Shown here in pieces: positions 12,106 to 24,660 of a DNA stretch of 64,000 nucleotides. The position numbers and the translations under genes are program-made. The stretch comes from Ischnura elegans (Eukaryota; Arthropoda; Insecta; Odonata; Coenagrionidae), in the NCBI RefSeq assembly GCF_921293095.1, contig NC_060259.1:43691812-43755811 (forward strand), in the 5' to 3' direction. Numbering within the stretch: position 1 is the stretch's first letter; each line of letters begins with the position of its first letter. The notes beneath the pieces were generated by a model. That model saw only the letters and a list, made by a program, of their open reading frames with translations. It was not told the origin of the DNA and searched no databases.

Positions 12106-12599
12106 ACTGGGGAACATACTTCTAATCATAGATGTAGCAGTTAAATATGACATTCGAAATTTTGTTAATAGAATTATATTTCAATCAATGACACATTTCA
12201 TGAATAAATCCCAATCCCAGAGATAATATTTTAGCCTGATTGGTATACGATTTTAAGTGTTATGTTAACTCAATATCATCGCAACAGAAAGAAAAATACA
12301 GTTCTCCGTTACTTTATAAGTACGCATAAAAAACAGTTAGTCAACATTTCGTGACATCTTAAACCAAGCACTTCGCTTCATACTAAGGAATATAGTTTTG
12401 CAAGTCAAATCTATCATAATCTTTTCTGTAACTGTCAAAGACACTAGAATTCGTACCAACTGTCAATTTGAGGTTTACCCTGTGCAAATGAAACAATGTT
12501 TTTTTTAGTCAATGAGTGGGAAAACGCAATAAAATTCAAACGTCACAGCTACTATGATAGGCTTTAAAGTCAAAATTGTTATTAAGATAGACTACTGGA

Positions 12600-12860
12600 C
12601 GAGAGGGGCTTGGATTGGTTTGGTGGCTACAGTTTCCTACCCATGAGGCCCGGGTTCAAATCCCAAAAGTGGCAAATATTGTTCAAATACTCGCCAATAC
12701 CTGCTTGAATGCATTGTGGAGGGCATGTCAAGTACAACATCTTTCCGTCCGTCGAATCGGACGCTAAGCCGTCCTTAGCTCCTATCGATGAGACCAGGCT
12801 GACTAATTGTGACGCCTGGTTTATCTCCATCCATCCTTCCTTGCCCTTCCCTTATGGTGC
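12600..12860 (+). repeat. tRNA-derived SINE, family A, copy 1
   Basis: An A-box-like GGTTTGGTGGCTA (about 12618-12630) and a B box GGTTCAAATCC (12653-12663) form a tRNA-like head. The body contains TTGAATG, TTGTGGAGG and the CCGTCCGTCG...GGACGCTAAGCCGT segment near 12748-12772. The same order of motifs is seen in the reverse-oriented copy at 51655-51910, which defines the family. SINEs like this are moved by LINE reverse transcriptases. Confidence 0.7.
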
Positions 12861-15800
12861 AAATGACTCCAGCTGTGTATCGCCTCCTGCCAGTAACATA
12901 CCATGACATACGTATCAGACAATTGGTAATATTTTGTTTCTAATATCCAACAGTAATTGTTGTCATTCAGTTTAGAAACCAGCTCTTTTTTTATATTCAG
13001 GTTTTTAACCGTATTTTATTTTCCATATCGTTCTCTCTTTACTTCTAAAGGAAAAAAGGCTCTCATTTGTGATGAGACGCCTTTGTACCCTAGATTTATC
13101 AGTAAAAGCTACATTTATCTAAAAAAAAATGTAGTAAATATGTGTACTGATTTACAATAAACTCCTCATCATTTGAATTTCAGTAATAAGATTAATATAT
13201 AATAATTGTTTATTACTCCAAAAAATAAAAGTACAGAATAGAATTAATTACATAAAATGGAGTAACTTTAGGTAGCCATTAAGGACAACCTGTTTTTTTG
13301 GCTACCATCATTTGCATAGGGTCATGCTGACATATAAACATTTGAATTGAAGCAAGCACAACATTTGAATTGAAACAAGTACGTACATAGATTACAACCG
13401 TGGTTCGTATAATAGAGTTAGAAGACATCAAAAATATAAATTAACTATGGATAGAGTAATAATTAGCATTACCACGTCAATGAAGCGATATAGTTTTTGG
13501 CTTTGATTTTACATGTCGCTCCTTCCTGAATAGGTCAGGACGCGGCCAAAGTTAGAGTTAATATTTCTTTCATCTCAAAATTTACCCTTATTTTGCTCCG
13601 TCCTCTTGCCACTCACAGGCAGAGGCATCTAGCAGTGACCAAGGGAAGCATCAGCTACTCGGCTTTTCCAATAATTGATTTTTAAGGGAATGAAAAGCGC
13701 GGAAACATTATCGATGACGGGACGAAAACCATTCTAGAATGGAAAAGAATCGGTCGTTTCTTTGGAAAGGGATTTTCATCATCTTTGAGAGTCATCAATT
13801 CGGAGATTGGTTGTCTTCATCTCCATTTCATTCCCTTTTTGACTAAATGCCACAGTTTCCGTGATTCCTTTCATATTTGTAATGGTAGTAAAATATGTTC
13901 CGTCTTTCTATACGTTTTCTCTAATGTCGAGGTTTATATTCCTATGCCTACTCATTATAATGTTGCTACTTGTAAGCTGATGTTTTTTGCATATCTGAAC
14001 GCCATCGTTGCTGAAATCTATTTAAAGATTTCCATCAGTAGCCGTATTCGTTAGTATACTTGTTTATCGCATTTCGTCCCATTGCAGCCTCATCTAATGC
14101 TACTTTTGTATGTAGTCTCCAATGTTAAATCTCTGAGGTAATCAGGAGAAAGATATCTGAGTCTACAATTTCATCCCTAATGGTGGAACTAACATTTCTC
14201 GGAGTAAAATTTGTTCCGCAAATTTTTATCCTTTTTTATAAATCTTGGTGAAAAAAAGCTCGACATTTAGTGGAGCGATTCAGCCTTTATCTTTTTTACG
14301 TAAACAGTGTTCTATACTACATTTATAAGTATCTGTATATGGAATGTATGTGCGCAGTTTTCCTCACTGCCACCAAGGAAAAGAATTTAAAATATTAATA
14401 TGTTCCTTAGGTAGGTTTCTATAAATAAATGAGGTTCACTTTCACTGCTTTCATAAGAAGAAAAAGTCCCAAAATGTATTAATTACACGAGTTACTTTTT
14501 TTCGGTCGTGTAATGCATCCCTATGATTTTTAAAAGAAAATTACGCTGGCATAAAAATGTTCACCTTAAAATGAGCTCTTTTCGAGTAATGAAAAATATC
14601 TTCGAGAAATATAAAAACTGCAAGATCTACATTTGAATACAAATTTTACATATACAAATTGAATAAGAAATCCGACCAGGAACTAACGTTAAGTTACAAA
14701 AGGCATATTGTATGCAGCGTCCAAAGTATTGAATGCCTTGATTGAAAGGAATTCTTTTTCTGTTTCAGTATGAATAATTTTAGTTTTATTGGGCATTTGT
14801 AGTGAAAACTAAAAATTATTAGAAAAACTATTTTTCCTCTCCAGTCCAGGAAATGAAGCTTAAAACAGGTCAAACCTTCCATTTTTTCTAATCGAATCTA
14901 TTTGCATGAAAAATTTGGGATTGGGCCAATCATACCCTCATCTTCAACGCCTACATCATGGAGGTGGGCGCTTTATATTTTTTAGGGGTGAAAAGTACCT
15001 CTAAATGCCAAATTTTATATAACTACATTTTTAAGCTTAATATGGGTATTTTTTGTATTAGTTAAATAATTTTTACCCTAAGAAATGGTAATTTCAGAAT
15101 ATTGCAACCCTTAAAAATCCATATTTATTAAGGGTTAATGTGAAAATTTTACCGTCAAAATAATTATTCATCATATTTTTTTAAATATAAGAATCTAAAA
15201 TGCTTAAAAGATATCCTAATTTCATTTTCTAACTTTATAACCCTTAAAAACACCCTATGAAGCATTGTAATACTTCCAAAATTGGTATAAAAGGAAAAAA
15301 AGTAAAATTACGTGCAAACATAAATTTTAAAAAACGCATAGAATGTATAAATGCATAGATAAAAAAAAACATATAAAATCAGGAAAAAATCATTTTTTTT
15401 ATAATCACCGTCGTCATCGAAGGGCTGACGGGATTTACGTGGCGTTCAAAAAATACTCAAAGTGTATCTTCATATTCAATCTGTTGTAAAGTTAACATCA
15501 TAATTATCAACCCTTACTCCTTTCTTTCCACTTCAACTTTTATTCTATGATGGCGTGAAGCTGAAGAGATAAAACAAGCATAAAAAACTTCGCCATGATA
15601 ACGTAAACAACTAAATGTAAATTTATGTATGTATTACATACATATAACACCGGAGATTCTATGGCTTCCAGTCATTCCGCCATACACATGCACACACGTC
15701 ACAGGCGAGGATTTTTAAGGGCTACGTGACTATGTAAATTGAATTCTTTTTAAACCCCTAGTTTTGAGGGGGAGTGAGTTTAAAGAGCCAAAATAAGGTG

Positions 15801-16123
15801 GTGCTTACTTGTAATTAGAGGTTAATAACGGTTATATCTCACGAAACACTTATTGTGAAAAATCTACCCTAATCAAACTCTTTTGAATCAAAGTAGCTAC
15901 ATTTTTTGCTCTAGTATTTTTCACGTTTCCAGTATTTTTGGAGTTATTTTGAAAAAATGTCATTTTTATGAATCTGTAATCGTTCTTCACATTTAGCTTA
16001 ATTTTTTTCAAAGTGAAGCATTTTAAATTGGTCAAAGATATTAGCTGTTAATTAACAAAAAGAAGATCGTATGCAGCGAAAAGTGGAGACTAAGACAAAT
16101 AATTATTTAACCTAAGAAAGCAT
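12861..16123. other. no gene recognised; very AT-rich
   Basis: Only short frames occur. The part at 14,930-15,400 is dominated by A and T runs. No terminal repeats or conserved coding motifs were found. Confidence 0.5.
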
Positions 16124-16720
16124 AAGCTTGAAGAGACGAAAGAGTTTTCTTACCTGGGATGCCGAATTATCAGCGATGGACGAAGCAAGAAAGAAATAGA
16201 GAGTAGAAGAGTGCAGATGAAGAGGCCTTTCTACGAAAAAAAGAATCTTCTCACAGCTGAGAATGCAAGCACAGAAGTATGGAAACAATTCATCAGATGC
16301 CACAAATGGAGCATGTTTCTCTATGGACATTGGCAGCAACAGAGGAGTCAAGAGTAGAAGCATTTGAATTGTGATGCGACCGAAGAATGATGGATATAAA
16401 ATGGATCAACCGTGTACGTAATTAAGAAGCGCTAAGAACACTTGGAGAAAAGAAAAGCCTTCTAAAAGCATTAACCAGAAGACGGGACAACTTAGTTGGC
16501 CACATTATGAGGCATGATGGCCTAATGACAGCAATCGTATAAGGACAGGTGGAGGGGAAGAAGGGCAAGGGAGGGCCCCGAATGGGTTACATAGGACAGG
16601 TTATAAAGGATGTTAAATATAAGAAATACGCCCCTCTAAAAAGGCTAGCAGAAAGGAGAGAGGAAAGGAGAGCTGCGTCAAGCCAATCTTTGGATTGTCG
16701 ACTAATGATGGTGATAATAA
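16124..16720 (+). pseudogene. LINE ORF2 C-terminus, degraded
   Basis: Translation across frames gives the usual C-terminal region of arthropod endonuclease/reverse-transcriptase LINEs: EFSYLGCRIISDGR, KEIESRR, KNLLTAENASTEVWK, then RRDNLVGHIMRHDGL, then GQVEGKKGKGGPRMGYIGQV and a final ASSQSLDC. This region lies downstream of the polymerase domain. Stops occur (for example before GQVEGK) and at least one frame change near 16,360. The end is followed by a GAT/ATA-rich tail near 16,700-16,722, as expected for a LINE 3' end. A second copy of the same tail is split at 47,880 and 51,089. Confidence 0.85.
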
Positions 16721-18014
16721 TAAATTGGTCAAACTTCTGGGATCCATTGACACTTAAATAAAGAGAACTGCTAAAACTATATTATGCAATGCCTTAATAT
16801 AAAATTAAAGCTCCTAATACGAAATTACGTCATAATTATTTGTATTCCTGATTTACTTTATTAGATACTCTCTCACGCTCTCTCCGTCAAATAGATAGTC
16901 ACGAATACTACACATCTTATGCAGGCTCTAAGCATTTTGCAAAGACAAGTTTGCTTGACGGTGAGGTGTATTCATTCACATTTTAGTTTTTCACCAGAAA
17001 AGAGGCATTTGCCTTGTTAGCTATTAAATCCTTTTCTTCTGTAATTTTTTCAATGCAGGTATCCCCTCATTCTTTTGAGTTGAATTTCATGACTAAGGTA
17101 GGGCGCATGTTCCTTACGATAGCTTGGTACTCTAGTTGCGTCTCTGTGTCTCCTCTAATTAAACAAGATGCACCGCACCCACATCTTTCACTATTCCGAT
17201 TAAAATACTTCATTCTTTCTGTACTGGTTTCTGAGATATCACTAATATCTTCATTAATTCTGCGTTTGTATTGCTCTCTAACATGAAGCCAATCCTGCAA
17301 ATCCCTTAAGGCAGAGTTAATTGGTTTATTTTTGGGTTAGAAATATCCATTTTACCTATAATTTCATTTTACTTTATTTTTTAGCTCCTCTATAAAATTA
17401 CGTCAGGGTCCATTTTGTCGGGAAGATCGTATAGGGTTATTGTTAGCTCCATAATCTCAATACGGATATTCTTGAGGTCTTCTAAAACTTCACTTTCAGA
17501 ATTATTCAACGCTTTCAGTAAACGCTCTTTCGTAACTTTTGTATTCGCGGAACGAACGCTTCCTTGGAGCGTAGAAAACTCGTGGCAGACTTAATACTTT
17601 CAAATCTTCCCGTATCGAGTCTTCAGCACCTTTTTTCACGAAATAACGTGAGAACATAGTCAGAATTCGCTGTAATTCTTACTTCTGTTGATTTTTGTGA
17701 CATTTTAATTGCATGTCGACATTTTAAATGTTTAAATAATAGACACAGTTTAATTGTAAACGAAAACTAGTATTACTATGCCAGCGTTCACGCGTGACAT
17801 TGAAGAACGATTTGTAGGAGCGCTCGTACTTGGAATATAGTCTTTACTGCTCAGCTCTCGATATAATACTGGCGGGTTGATTTTTCATCCCTGATACCAA
17901 ACTCATTATTGTCAAATTAATCCCTTTAAGTATACCATATCCACTAATTAAAATTATTGGTACCACTTTTACCACATTTTAGGCTAATATTCTTACGCAA
18001 GGTCACTCCATTAA
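16721..18014. other. no gene recognised
   Basis: A minus-strand stretch near 17,640-17,410 reads as a charged, helix-like peptide (KERLLKALNNSESEVLEDL) but belongs to no family I can name. Nothing else stands out. Confidence 0.4.
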
Positions 18015-18190
18015 AAGAGGCCGGATAACATGGCGGTAAAGCGTTAACTCTGTTGCCGTTTCGCGCTCAAATTTATTCGGCGGCGCCACTAAGCAGCGGA
18101 ATCTCGTTCAGTGCTACTTTCGCCATTAACCGCAGTGGAAGAGGTCTTTTTTAGTTGGTAATCGTCTCGCGTGCGTTAAAAGTGTTGTTT
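18015..18190. promoter_or_regulatory. CpG-richer island, possible promoter or transcribed 5' exon
   Basis: This stretch is richer in GC and CpG than its surroundings (GGCGGCGCC near 18,078, CGTCTCGCG near 18,163). It contains TTCAGTGC at 18,108-18,115, which resembles the arthropod initiator TCAGT. No TATA box or open frame supports it. It could equally be the remains of a GC-rich mobile element. Confidence 0.2.
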
Positions 18191-18647
18191 ATATGATTAA
18201 TTGGGTCATTTACGTATTACTGCTGTGTATTAATTTTTGAAAGGTGGAAATGGATGACTGGTACTGCCGCGGGTGACGATTTGATTGAAATGTGATTTTT
18301 ATACACGCAAAGTGACAACAATTCTATTGGCAGACTTGAGAATTCTCCAATGTAAAATTCGTGGTCTTAATAATAGCCTTCGTATTCGGTTCCTTGCTTC
18401 TTTTTCGGAAGTGAAATTAGAATCACCTTCACGTAATCATCCCGCCATGACTCGTCACAGGTCCTATGTGCTAGCTATCTTTCTCCTCTCAGCCTTAAGT
18501 TTAGGCGGAATATACATACCCTGCCCAATGCTTCCCTTGCCTTCGTATCCCTAAGATCTTTTTCCATCTCCATGGTCTGGGTCCATCCTCATCCAGCTAT
18601 TCCTTTCTCCCCCTATGTGCTAGTCAATCACCTCTGTCAAACGCATC

Positions 18648-19242
18648 TATTGATGAAAAAATCGATTTCGACTAAAATCGAAAATCGAGTTTTGAGAATC
18701 AAATATCGAGGAAATCGATAACAAGCCATGATCTTCGAGTAACTGGCCATCCAAAATCAATTCACTTCGATCTACTCTACCACAAATAACTTCGATCCTG
18801 ACGATGTCGATTCCTCTACAACTTCGCTACAACTTCATCCGACCCATGTGAAATACTTTTCTCAAAGGCCGGTAAAATTGAAAATGTACGCCCTCAATCA
18901 TTTAGAAATCATCTAAATCAATTGATATTGCTTTTAAATAATTTATTGAAGCCAAATGGTTCCAAATTTTAACGTGTGCGCATTTGTAAATTTTAACTCT
19001 TCATTATTCAGGCTAGTATTCTAAGTAGATTATTTCTGCTGCTAAAACGTGTTTTTTAAGGGTTTTTCGAATGAATAATAAACATGTTTTCGTGCAAACT
19101 GTTATTTTTAAATCGAAGTCGATTTTTCGATCAATCGACCTTTTGGTTCAAATTTCGATTTTTATTAAAAAGTCGAGCTCTTCATTTCGATTAAATATCG
19201 ATTGCTCGAAAATCGATATTGAACGACATTTTCCCATCACTA
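18648..19242 (+). mobile_element. hAT element, 595 bp, internally deleted
   Basis: The ends TATTGATG...AAAATCG and its inverse (CATCACTA at the right end) are imperfect TIRs, and the terminal 100 bases on both sides are full of ATCGA motifs in inverted orientation. Flanking 8-mers AACGCATC (18640-18647) and AACGGATC (19243-19250) match at 7 of 8 positions, the duplication length of hAT. Inside, the plus strand keeps a piece of the hAT C-terminal dimerisation domain. The element is a deletion derivative. Confidence 0.85.
18822..18960 (+). pseudogene. hAT transposase C-terminal dimerisation fragment
   Basis: One frame reads ATTSSDPCEILFSKAGKIE, then VRPQSFRNHLNQLILLLNN. This corresponds to the hallmark block of ZBED/hAT transposases, where a conserved S-E-R-x-FSKAG motif is followed by a leucine-rich helix. 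The highly conserved arginine after Ser-Glu is lost (CEILF). No catalytic part remains. It lies inside the 595-bp hAT derivative, close to its right end, as expected for the 3' part of the gene. Confidence 0.75.
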
Positions 19243-20241
19243 AACGGATCCTCGAAGTTTTCCTCCTACCTTCTCTGAACTACATCTTCTCCTGTTGATA
19301 TTTATCCATTCTGAGCAATAATTTATCGAATGGCTTATTCTTTTGCGCTCTGTTTTAACGACTTCACCTCAACGTGCAGCGCGCCAACTTCTTCCTCCTG
19401 ATTTTTTATCACTTTTTCGCGTTGCTTTCACCAACAAACCTCTTTCTCCTTCCCAGTTTCCCACCATAATCCATTGTTTATTTCACTTTTCATTCACTTC
19501 CCTTGCTGTGTTCATTTCCTTATTTTTTCTCAAAAATGGGCCATTCATTCATTTGTGCTTTCTCCACTCCACTCTAATAGAACACCCCGCATTTAAGAAT
19601 CGTCGATATGAATGGGAAAGGCACAACTGTCCACCATGCCCGCAATTACATATTAGCTACAGCTATGGGTTTAATACTGGAAATAGAGGGAATAGATAAT
19701 TTATTCCGAGATATTTAGTATATTTCTTTTCTATTTCTTACTTTTTAATTCTTACTTACTTTTATTAACTTTGCGAATTTCTTTAAACATTTTTCCAAAT
19801 ATGCTAGGTATCACCACAGACACAGGGTAATTAAAAAGTTCAAGCGTCGTTCTATCGTCAGAAATTTGATGATTAATGGGGTAAGTTGGTCGTTTAGGTC
19901 AAAATTCCTAATTAATGATTATTTGTGTCCCTAAATGGTACCCAACACGAGCTCTCACTCTCTTTTAATTTTGCTTCCTTCTCCCCCACATTTAACGGAA
20001 ATGAGTGTTCATAAGAATTTTTGGAAGATATAACCCGAATTATTTTCTTTTTCGCAAAATGAGTGCACTCTCAAATGTGTTCATCTATGCACTGCCCCAG
20101 CAGATTATACCATAAGAGATTTTGGAATGAACAAGAGCGTGATAAATGGTTTCTTTGACTGGAAGTGGGCATTTGTTTCATGAGAAGTAAAATTTGGATA
20201 AGGCACTCCTAAGGAAAGTACTTTGAAAATACCTGAATTGA
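19243..20241. other. no gene recognised
   Basis: The plus strand is pyrimidine-rich at 19,360-19,560, which leaves a 118-codon frame (19343-19699) with biased composition and no family signature. Confidence 0.45.
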
Positions 20242-20318
20242 CTTGCCGACCTAGCTGCCTTTAACGATACCCGTGCTAAGGAGCAATGTTCCATTTGATG
20301 TGTTTGCGAGGCTTGTAT
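20242..20318 (+). repeat. dispersed repeat C, copy 1
   Basis: This matches 27,736-27,810 in the same orientation: CTTGCCGAC, GCTGC, GA.ACCCGT, then TTTGATG.GTTT.CGAGGCT. About three quarters of positions agree by eye. The copy count of two and the absence of internal promoter boxes leave its class open. Confidence 0.55.
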
Positions 20319-20669
20319 GATTGTTCCCCATTACTTCAGGGAGAAGAAATGATTTACTTTTAAATTCTTACAATGTTTTGTTCATGAATTTACATAAGAA
20401 TTACCTTTCATTTGGCTCGAACCCTTCGATCTCATGGGTTGTCTTTCCCGCAGAAACTGACAATAATCCCGCCAGTGCAGCTCCAGGTGTCCATGCGTTT
20501 CCACCTCGGCAGGGCTCAAAGGAAAGGAACTTCCCGTGAAAATAATTTCTTGTTGAGAAACTCACTAAATTCTTTTCGAATGTCATTTAAGTGCATTGGT
20601 GTCAAGTTTTGATTCTAAACGATAGTTTACCTGACTAAGGATCATCTGCGTTTACTGGTGTACGAGGTA

Positions 20670-20863
20670 ATTTATTTATTTATTTATTTCCATCGCCCCG
20701 AAAAGAGCTCACAAGGCCTTTTACATTGGAGGGTGTAACATGAAACAACAACTATCACACACAACCATGCCCTGGATAGGGGCAACCTACCCAGGCGGGA
20801 CTCGAACCCGCGACCTTCGGTTTGGCAGGCGAGGACTTTAACCCGCCGCCACCGAGGCCGGCA
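20670..20863 (-). repeat. tRNA-derived SINE, family B, copy 1
   Basis: On the minus strand the head reads CCTCGGTGGCGGCGGGTTAA (A-box region), then the B box GGTTCGAGTCC (plus positions 20798-20808). The body leads to an (AAAT)n tail, seen on the plus strand as TTTATTTATTTATTT at 20,670-20,688. The pol III promoter, unrelated body and simple-repeat tail are the three parts of a SINE. A second copy lies at 40,488-40,690. Confidence 0.85.
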
Positions 20864-22859
20864 TGTTGCGCCATCTAGTCTGAAAACGCTTTCTGTTGTT
20901 GATGTAATCATTTTTATTCCAGCCAATGGATTTTAAATAGTTGCTGATATAATTGGCACCAAACATCAACTGTAGTGACTAAAGTCTGCTATTTTACAAA
21001 AAGATCTCTTTTTCTTCGCAATAGAAAATTTTCAGATCATGATTAGCCATTGAATCCAAATAAGATGAGATTCCTAGATGAAACACTTGACAAACCTGAA
21101 AGAGAGAATGTTATCCAGGGCCAGGTATGGCACTCAGTGAAATTTACAATTGAGAAAATTTGTTAATCTATTAGTAAAATGGTGCATTCATAAAATCTCA
21201 CACTCTGATAGGAAGACGCAACGTGTTATTAGATCCATCCAGAATAGAAACATTAGATCCCCTCGAAAACTTGAATTTGAAAAACAACTCCAAAATTCTC
21301 ATCCCAAAAACGTTAATCATGGTGCCTTTGATTGTAATAGGCTAGTTTTTTTTCCACCGTCAGAAAATGCCATCGAATCGAAGTAATTTTAAGTAAAATA
21401 GTTTCAAAACGGTGATTTTTTCTTGGAAACTACATCAATTTTTTTATGCTCGGAAAACTTGGCCATTGATCCTGGCTCTTCTCACGAAAAACTCCTTTGA
21501 GAGAAAAATGTATCCTAATTTTTAATAATTATTTTTTATAGAAATTTCTTTTTCATAAATCTAACTCGTCGTATGTTGGTCATCAGCCGTCTTAACTTTT
21601 TCTCGTCTCTCAACTCCAATTCCAAGAATTCCAAGATTTTTTAAAATTGCTCCTCTTTTTAATTACTCCTTTCATTTCCTTAACTGTGCCTTCTTTCCCG
21701 TCTCCTTCGCGTTTCTGTGTAAGTAAGTTTATTCCCACTTCTTTTTTCTCTTAAGTTTTAGTTTTTTTTGTTTCCATTTATGTTTTAGTAATTTTTCGAT
21801 ATTTGCAATGTTCTTATATGTTTCCACTCTTTTCCTAGGGCTCTTTTTGTCCCCAAGACGTGCTACGTTAAAACATATTTCCATTAATGGTAATTTTCAT
21901 GCTGTTACTTTAATAATTCGATTTCGCGTCTAAAATATACGCAATATTAGCCATATACGCCATAATAAAGTGTTAGGGGGTATTTGAAAAATTTTGATGC
22001 CTATTTTTAGAGTGACAGATATTGTAACTATCATTTCAGTGAAGGTAAAATGGATATGGAGTAGATTAATGGCATAAAAAGGCAACTGTAGCAGAGACAG
22101 AAGGAAATTCTGGTAAATTTTGCCACTTAAACTAACTTGTTCATGGAAATATTAGCTTACTTCTTGAGAAAATTAAATTTACTCCGAACTTGCTAGTAAG
22201 GCATTGACAATTTCACCGAATATGCTGGAAAAACACTGAGTAAATTGTAGCTAACAAGCTACGTCTCATTAAAACGTCCTCAGGGAGGAATACGCACACA
22301 TGGATGGAACCTTAATATAGCTACTCGTGTTCAGCAGGAAAGCATCAAACCCTTTTATCGAAAATTGCAATTTTAGCTACACGCGCCAAATATGGTGGGA
22401 GACTAGTGACTCAGCAATTATTTGGTTCATGCAACCAAATAAAATACAAGCATCCCATCTGTTTTCCTCCCACAATAAATATAGCGCCAGGCAAGAGGTT
22501 CGGGGCATATCTCAGGAATGCAATGCTGTAAATCCGCTATTGAGACGCAAGCTTTCTTTTCATGCCGCGCCCCCTTCTCTTCAGTTGAGATCTTGGCGAT
22601 CGAGTGTTTTCTCACATTAGGGACCCCCAATTTCAAATGGCAACGGGATTTGCACAGTGCAGATGAGCGGATAGCAGTTTCCACTCCATGTTTCCTTCTT
22701 TTAAGATCTCTCACGAAGTTAGAGGATAATGGAATACCTTCAAAGGCATTAGAAAGCCTCGGTACCACGGATGATCAGAAAATCTAGTAGATTTAGGGAC
22801 GCTACACGGTACATCTTTAATTGGCAACCATCTCATAGGCATTTCTCAGATGGTCAATG
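20864..22859. other. no gene recognised
   Basis: Overlapping frames on both strands at 22,330-22,790 (about 90-113 codons) match no family. Pyrimidine-rich sequence lies at 21,590-21,720. Confidence 0.45.
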
Positions 22860-23490
22860 CTGGCTACAAAATATTTATTCAAAGTCATTGGGCAAAATGC
22901 AAGTAAGGTTTTCTTTTTGCTCTTAGCTGTCTTACATATCGTGAAGCTGTCATTTGTACTTAATGGAGTTGATGGATTAAGTATTTCTGCACCAGGTACC
23001 ATATTCTCGCTGCGTATTCAAGTTTGTGCCTGACTAGTGTGATGAAGTACCTCGATTAAGTATCGTTTATCCCAGATATTGGACTTCAACTGCTGCCTTT
23101 ATGTTAATACCATCCACGCCATAAATATGGGGATGGTTGGACGACCTATGCAGGTGTATACTACTGCCGTGCATTTTCTCAAATTTAATTCCAGTCTCCT
23201 TCTTGGCACCACGTATAAAAGTTGTTGATATCCGATGATAGGGTATTTAAGTCTGTGTGATTACTAATGATGCGATAGGTTACAGCGTCTTCAGCAATGG
23301 AACGTATTTTTCAGCTAATTCGTGAACAGAAATAATTTTTATGCATGATGAAGGAATGGGGGCCAAAATACGTCCTTTTGGGACACCAGATGTCATTTTA
23401 ACTAGATAAAATCTAATTCCGTCAAGAACTGCTTTTTGCTTGCGATCACTCAAAAAGTCGCTTATACCATATCTATTCTTTCGCTTAACC
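22860..23490 (-). pseudogene. LINE reverse transcriptase remnant (Jockey/CR1-like)
   Basis: Minus-strand translation gives SDFLSDRKQKAVLDG, then MTSGVPKGRILAPI, the equivalent of the SGVPQGSVLGP motif of non-LTR polymerases. It continues with EDAVTYRIISNHTDL, in the place of the catalytic FADD box, then YTWCQEGDWN, and further on LVRHKLEYAARIWY with HQL.....VQ. These are polymerase motifs in the right order. The FADD motif reads EDA here, several stops interrupt the frame and indels shift it. The element is dead and both ends are lost. Confidence 0.75.
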
Positions 23491-24501
23491 CGAATGACAT
23501 GATAATTTATATAAAAGGTTTTTGTACTCTACCGTTACAAATGTTTCCTTAAAGTCTCTACCGCAAATAAATAATTTACTCATTAATATTTTTAATGTAT
23601 TCCATTTCTTAAAAATCTCAGTGTGTTGCACAAAGACAACCACTGGGAATGGCTACTCATAGTCAGATGAATTCTCATGCACATTGTACTCGTGAAACAC
23701 AAATTTGATACGATACCCTCTTCAACTTGTTATTTCTGTTTACCTAATTTGAGAATGTATGAAATCGTAATGGAATCATATAGTTCTGTATTTTTATGAA
23801 ATCCTTTGCCTTTGAAAATGTCATTTTTTTGTTTATTTTTATATATGCTGCAGCTTCTGAATTAAAAACTAGGCTGCAAAGTTATGGATAAATGGCTGAG
23901 GATAAACTTTCGACTGACCACCAGAAAAAATAATATGGGCTTATGCAATTTAGTACATTATATGTTGTTTGATGCTTCGAATGAATTAAATTAAATTAAA
24001 TGTTAATGTCGGGGAAGATTCGGGCACATGTATTTCTGAAACGTGAACATATTAAAGTTTACGTCAAACGTGAATGTATGTTTTAAAGTTCGTGACTGAA
24101 TTATATTATATAAATTAATTTCTGTAGACTATAAATCAAAATTCAAGGATCTAAAACAAGGACAACAACAAATATTTTTGAGATGATAAATACTTGTCTC
24201 AGATCTCATAACGACTAATGTTTATGCCGATAGTTTTACCATCACAATGCATGGTAAATATTCATTCAGTTATAATTGAACGGCATTCGAAGTGTTTAAT
24301 AAATGGATAACTTTGAATAACATATTATGCATTTTTTATAAGAATAAATTAATAATTTTAGCTAATCAATTCTAATTATGGCTAGTTTTTATTATGCCAG
24401 AAAGAACTCCTGGAATAATTAGGATAATTTGCCTATTCCGCCTTAAGTCTTGAGGTTATGTCTCTATCGTTTCTTTGATTGCTCTCATTCTTTGCTCTTC
24501 C
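23491..24501. other. no gene recognised
   Basis: AT-rich, with an AATTAAATTAAATTAAAT run near 23,984-24,000. No coding signature. Confidence 0.5.
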
Positions 24502-24660
24502 GTTGAGTCTCTTAAATACTTAGGGGTGACTCTTAATCAGGACTCTCCTGGATGAATAGTACACAATAAAAACTTGGAGAAGAGAATTTAAGTAATAAAA
24601 AAGGAGCAAACTCTTGGTATACACGAAATATCGGACACCTACTTCTTTAATTATTAGGGT
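24502..24660 (+). pseudogene. LINE reverse transcriptase fragment
   Basis: A short stretch reads VESLKYLGVTLNQDSPG, then HNKNLEKRI. This fits the segment after the polymerase active site of non-LTR retrotransposons, where KYLGV is conserved. A stop interrupts it. Too little is left to name the clade. Confidence 0.45.

Noticed and set aside
17067..17700. Minus-strand peptides with charged, coiled-coil look
   Set aside because: Possibly a retroelement Gag, but I could not match any motif, so no call is made.
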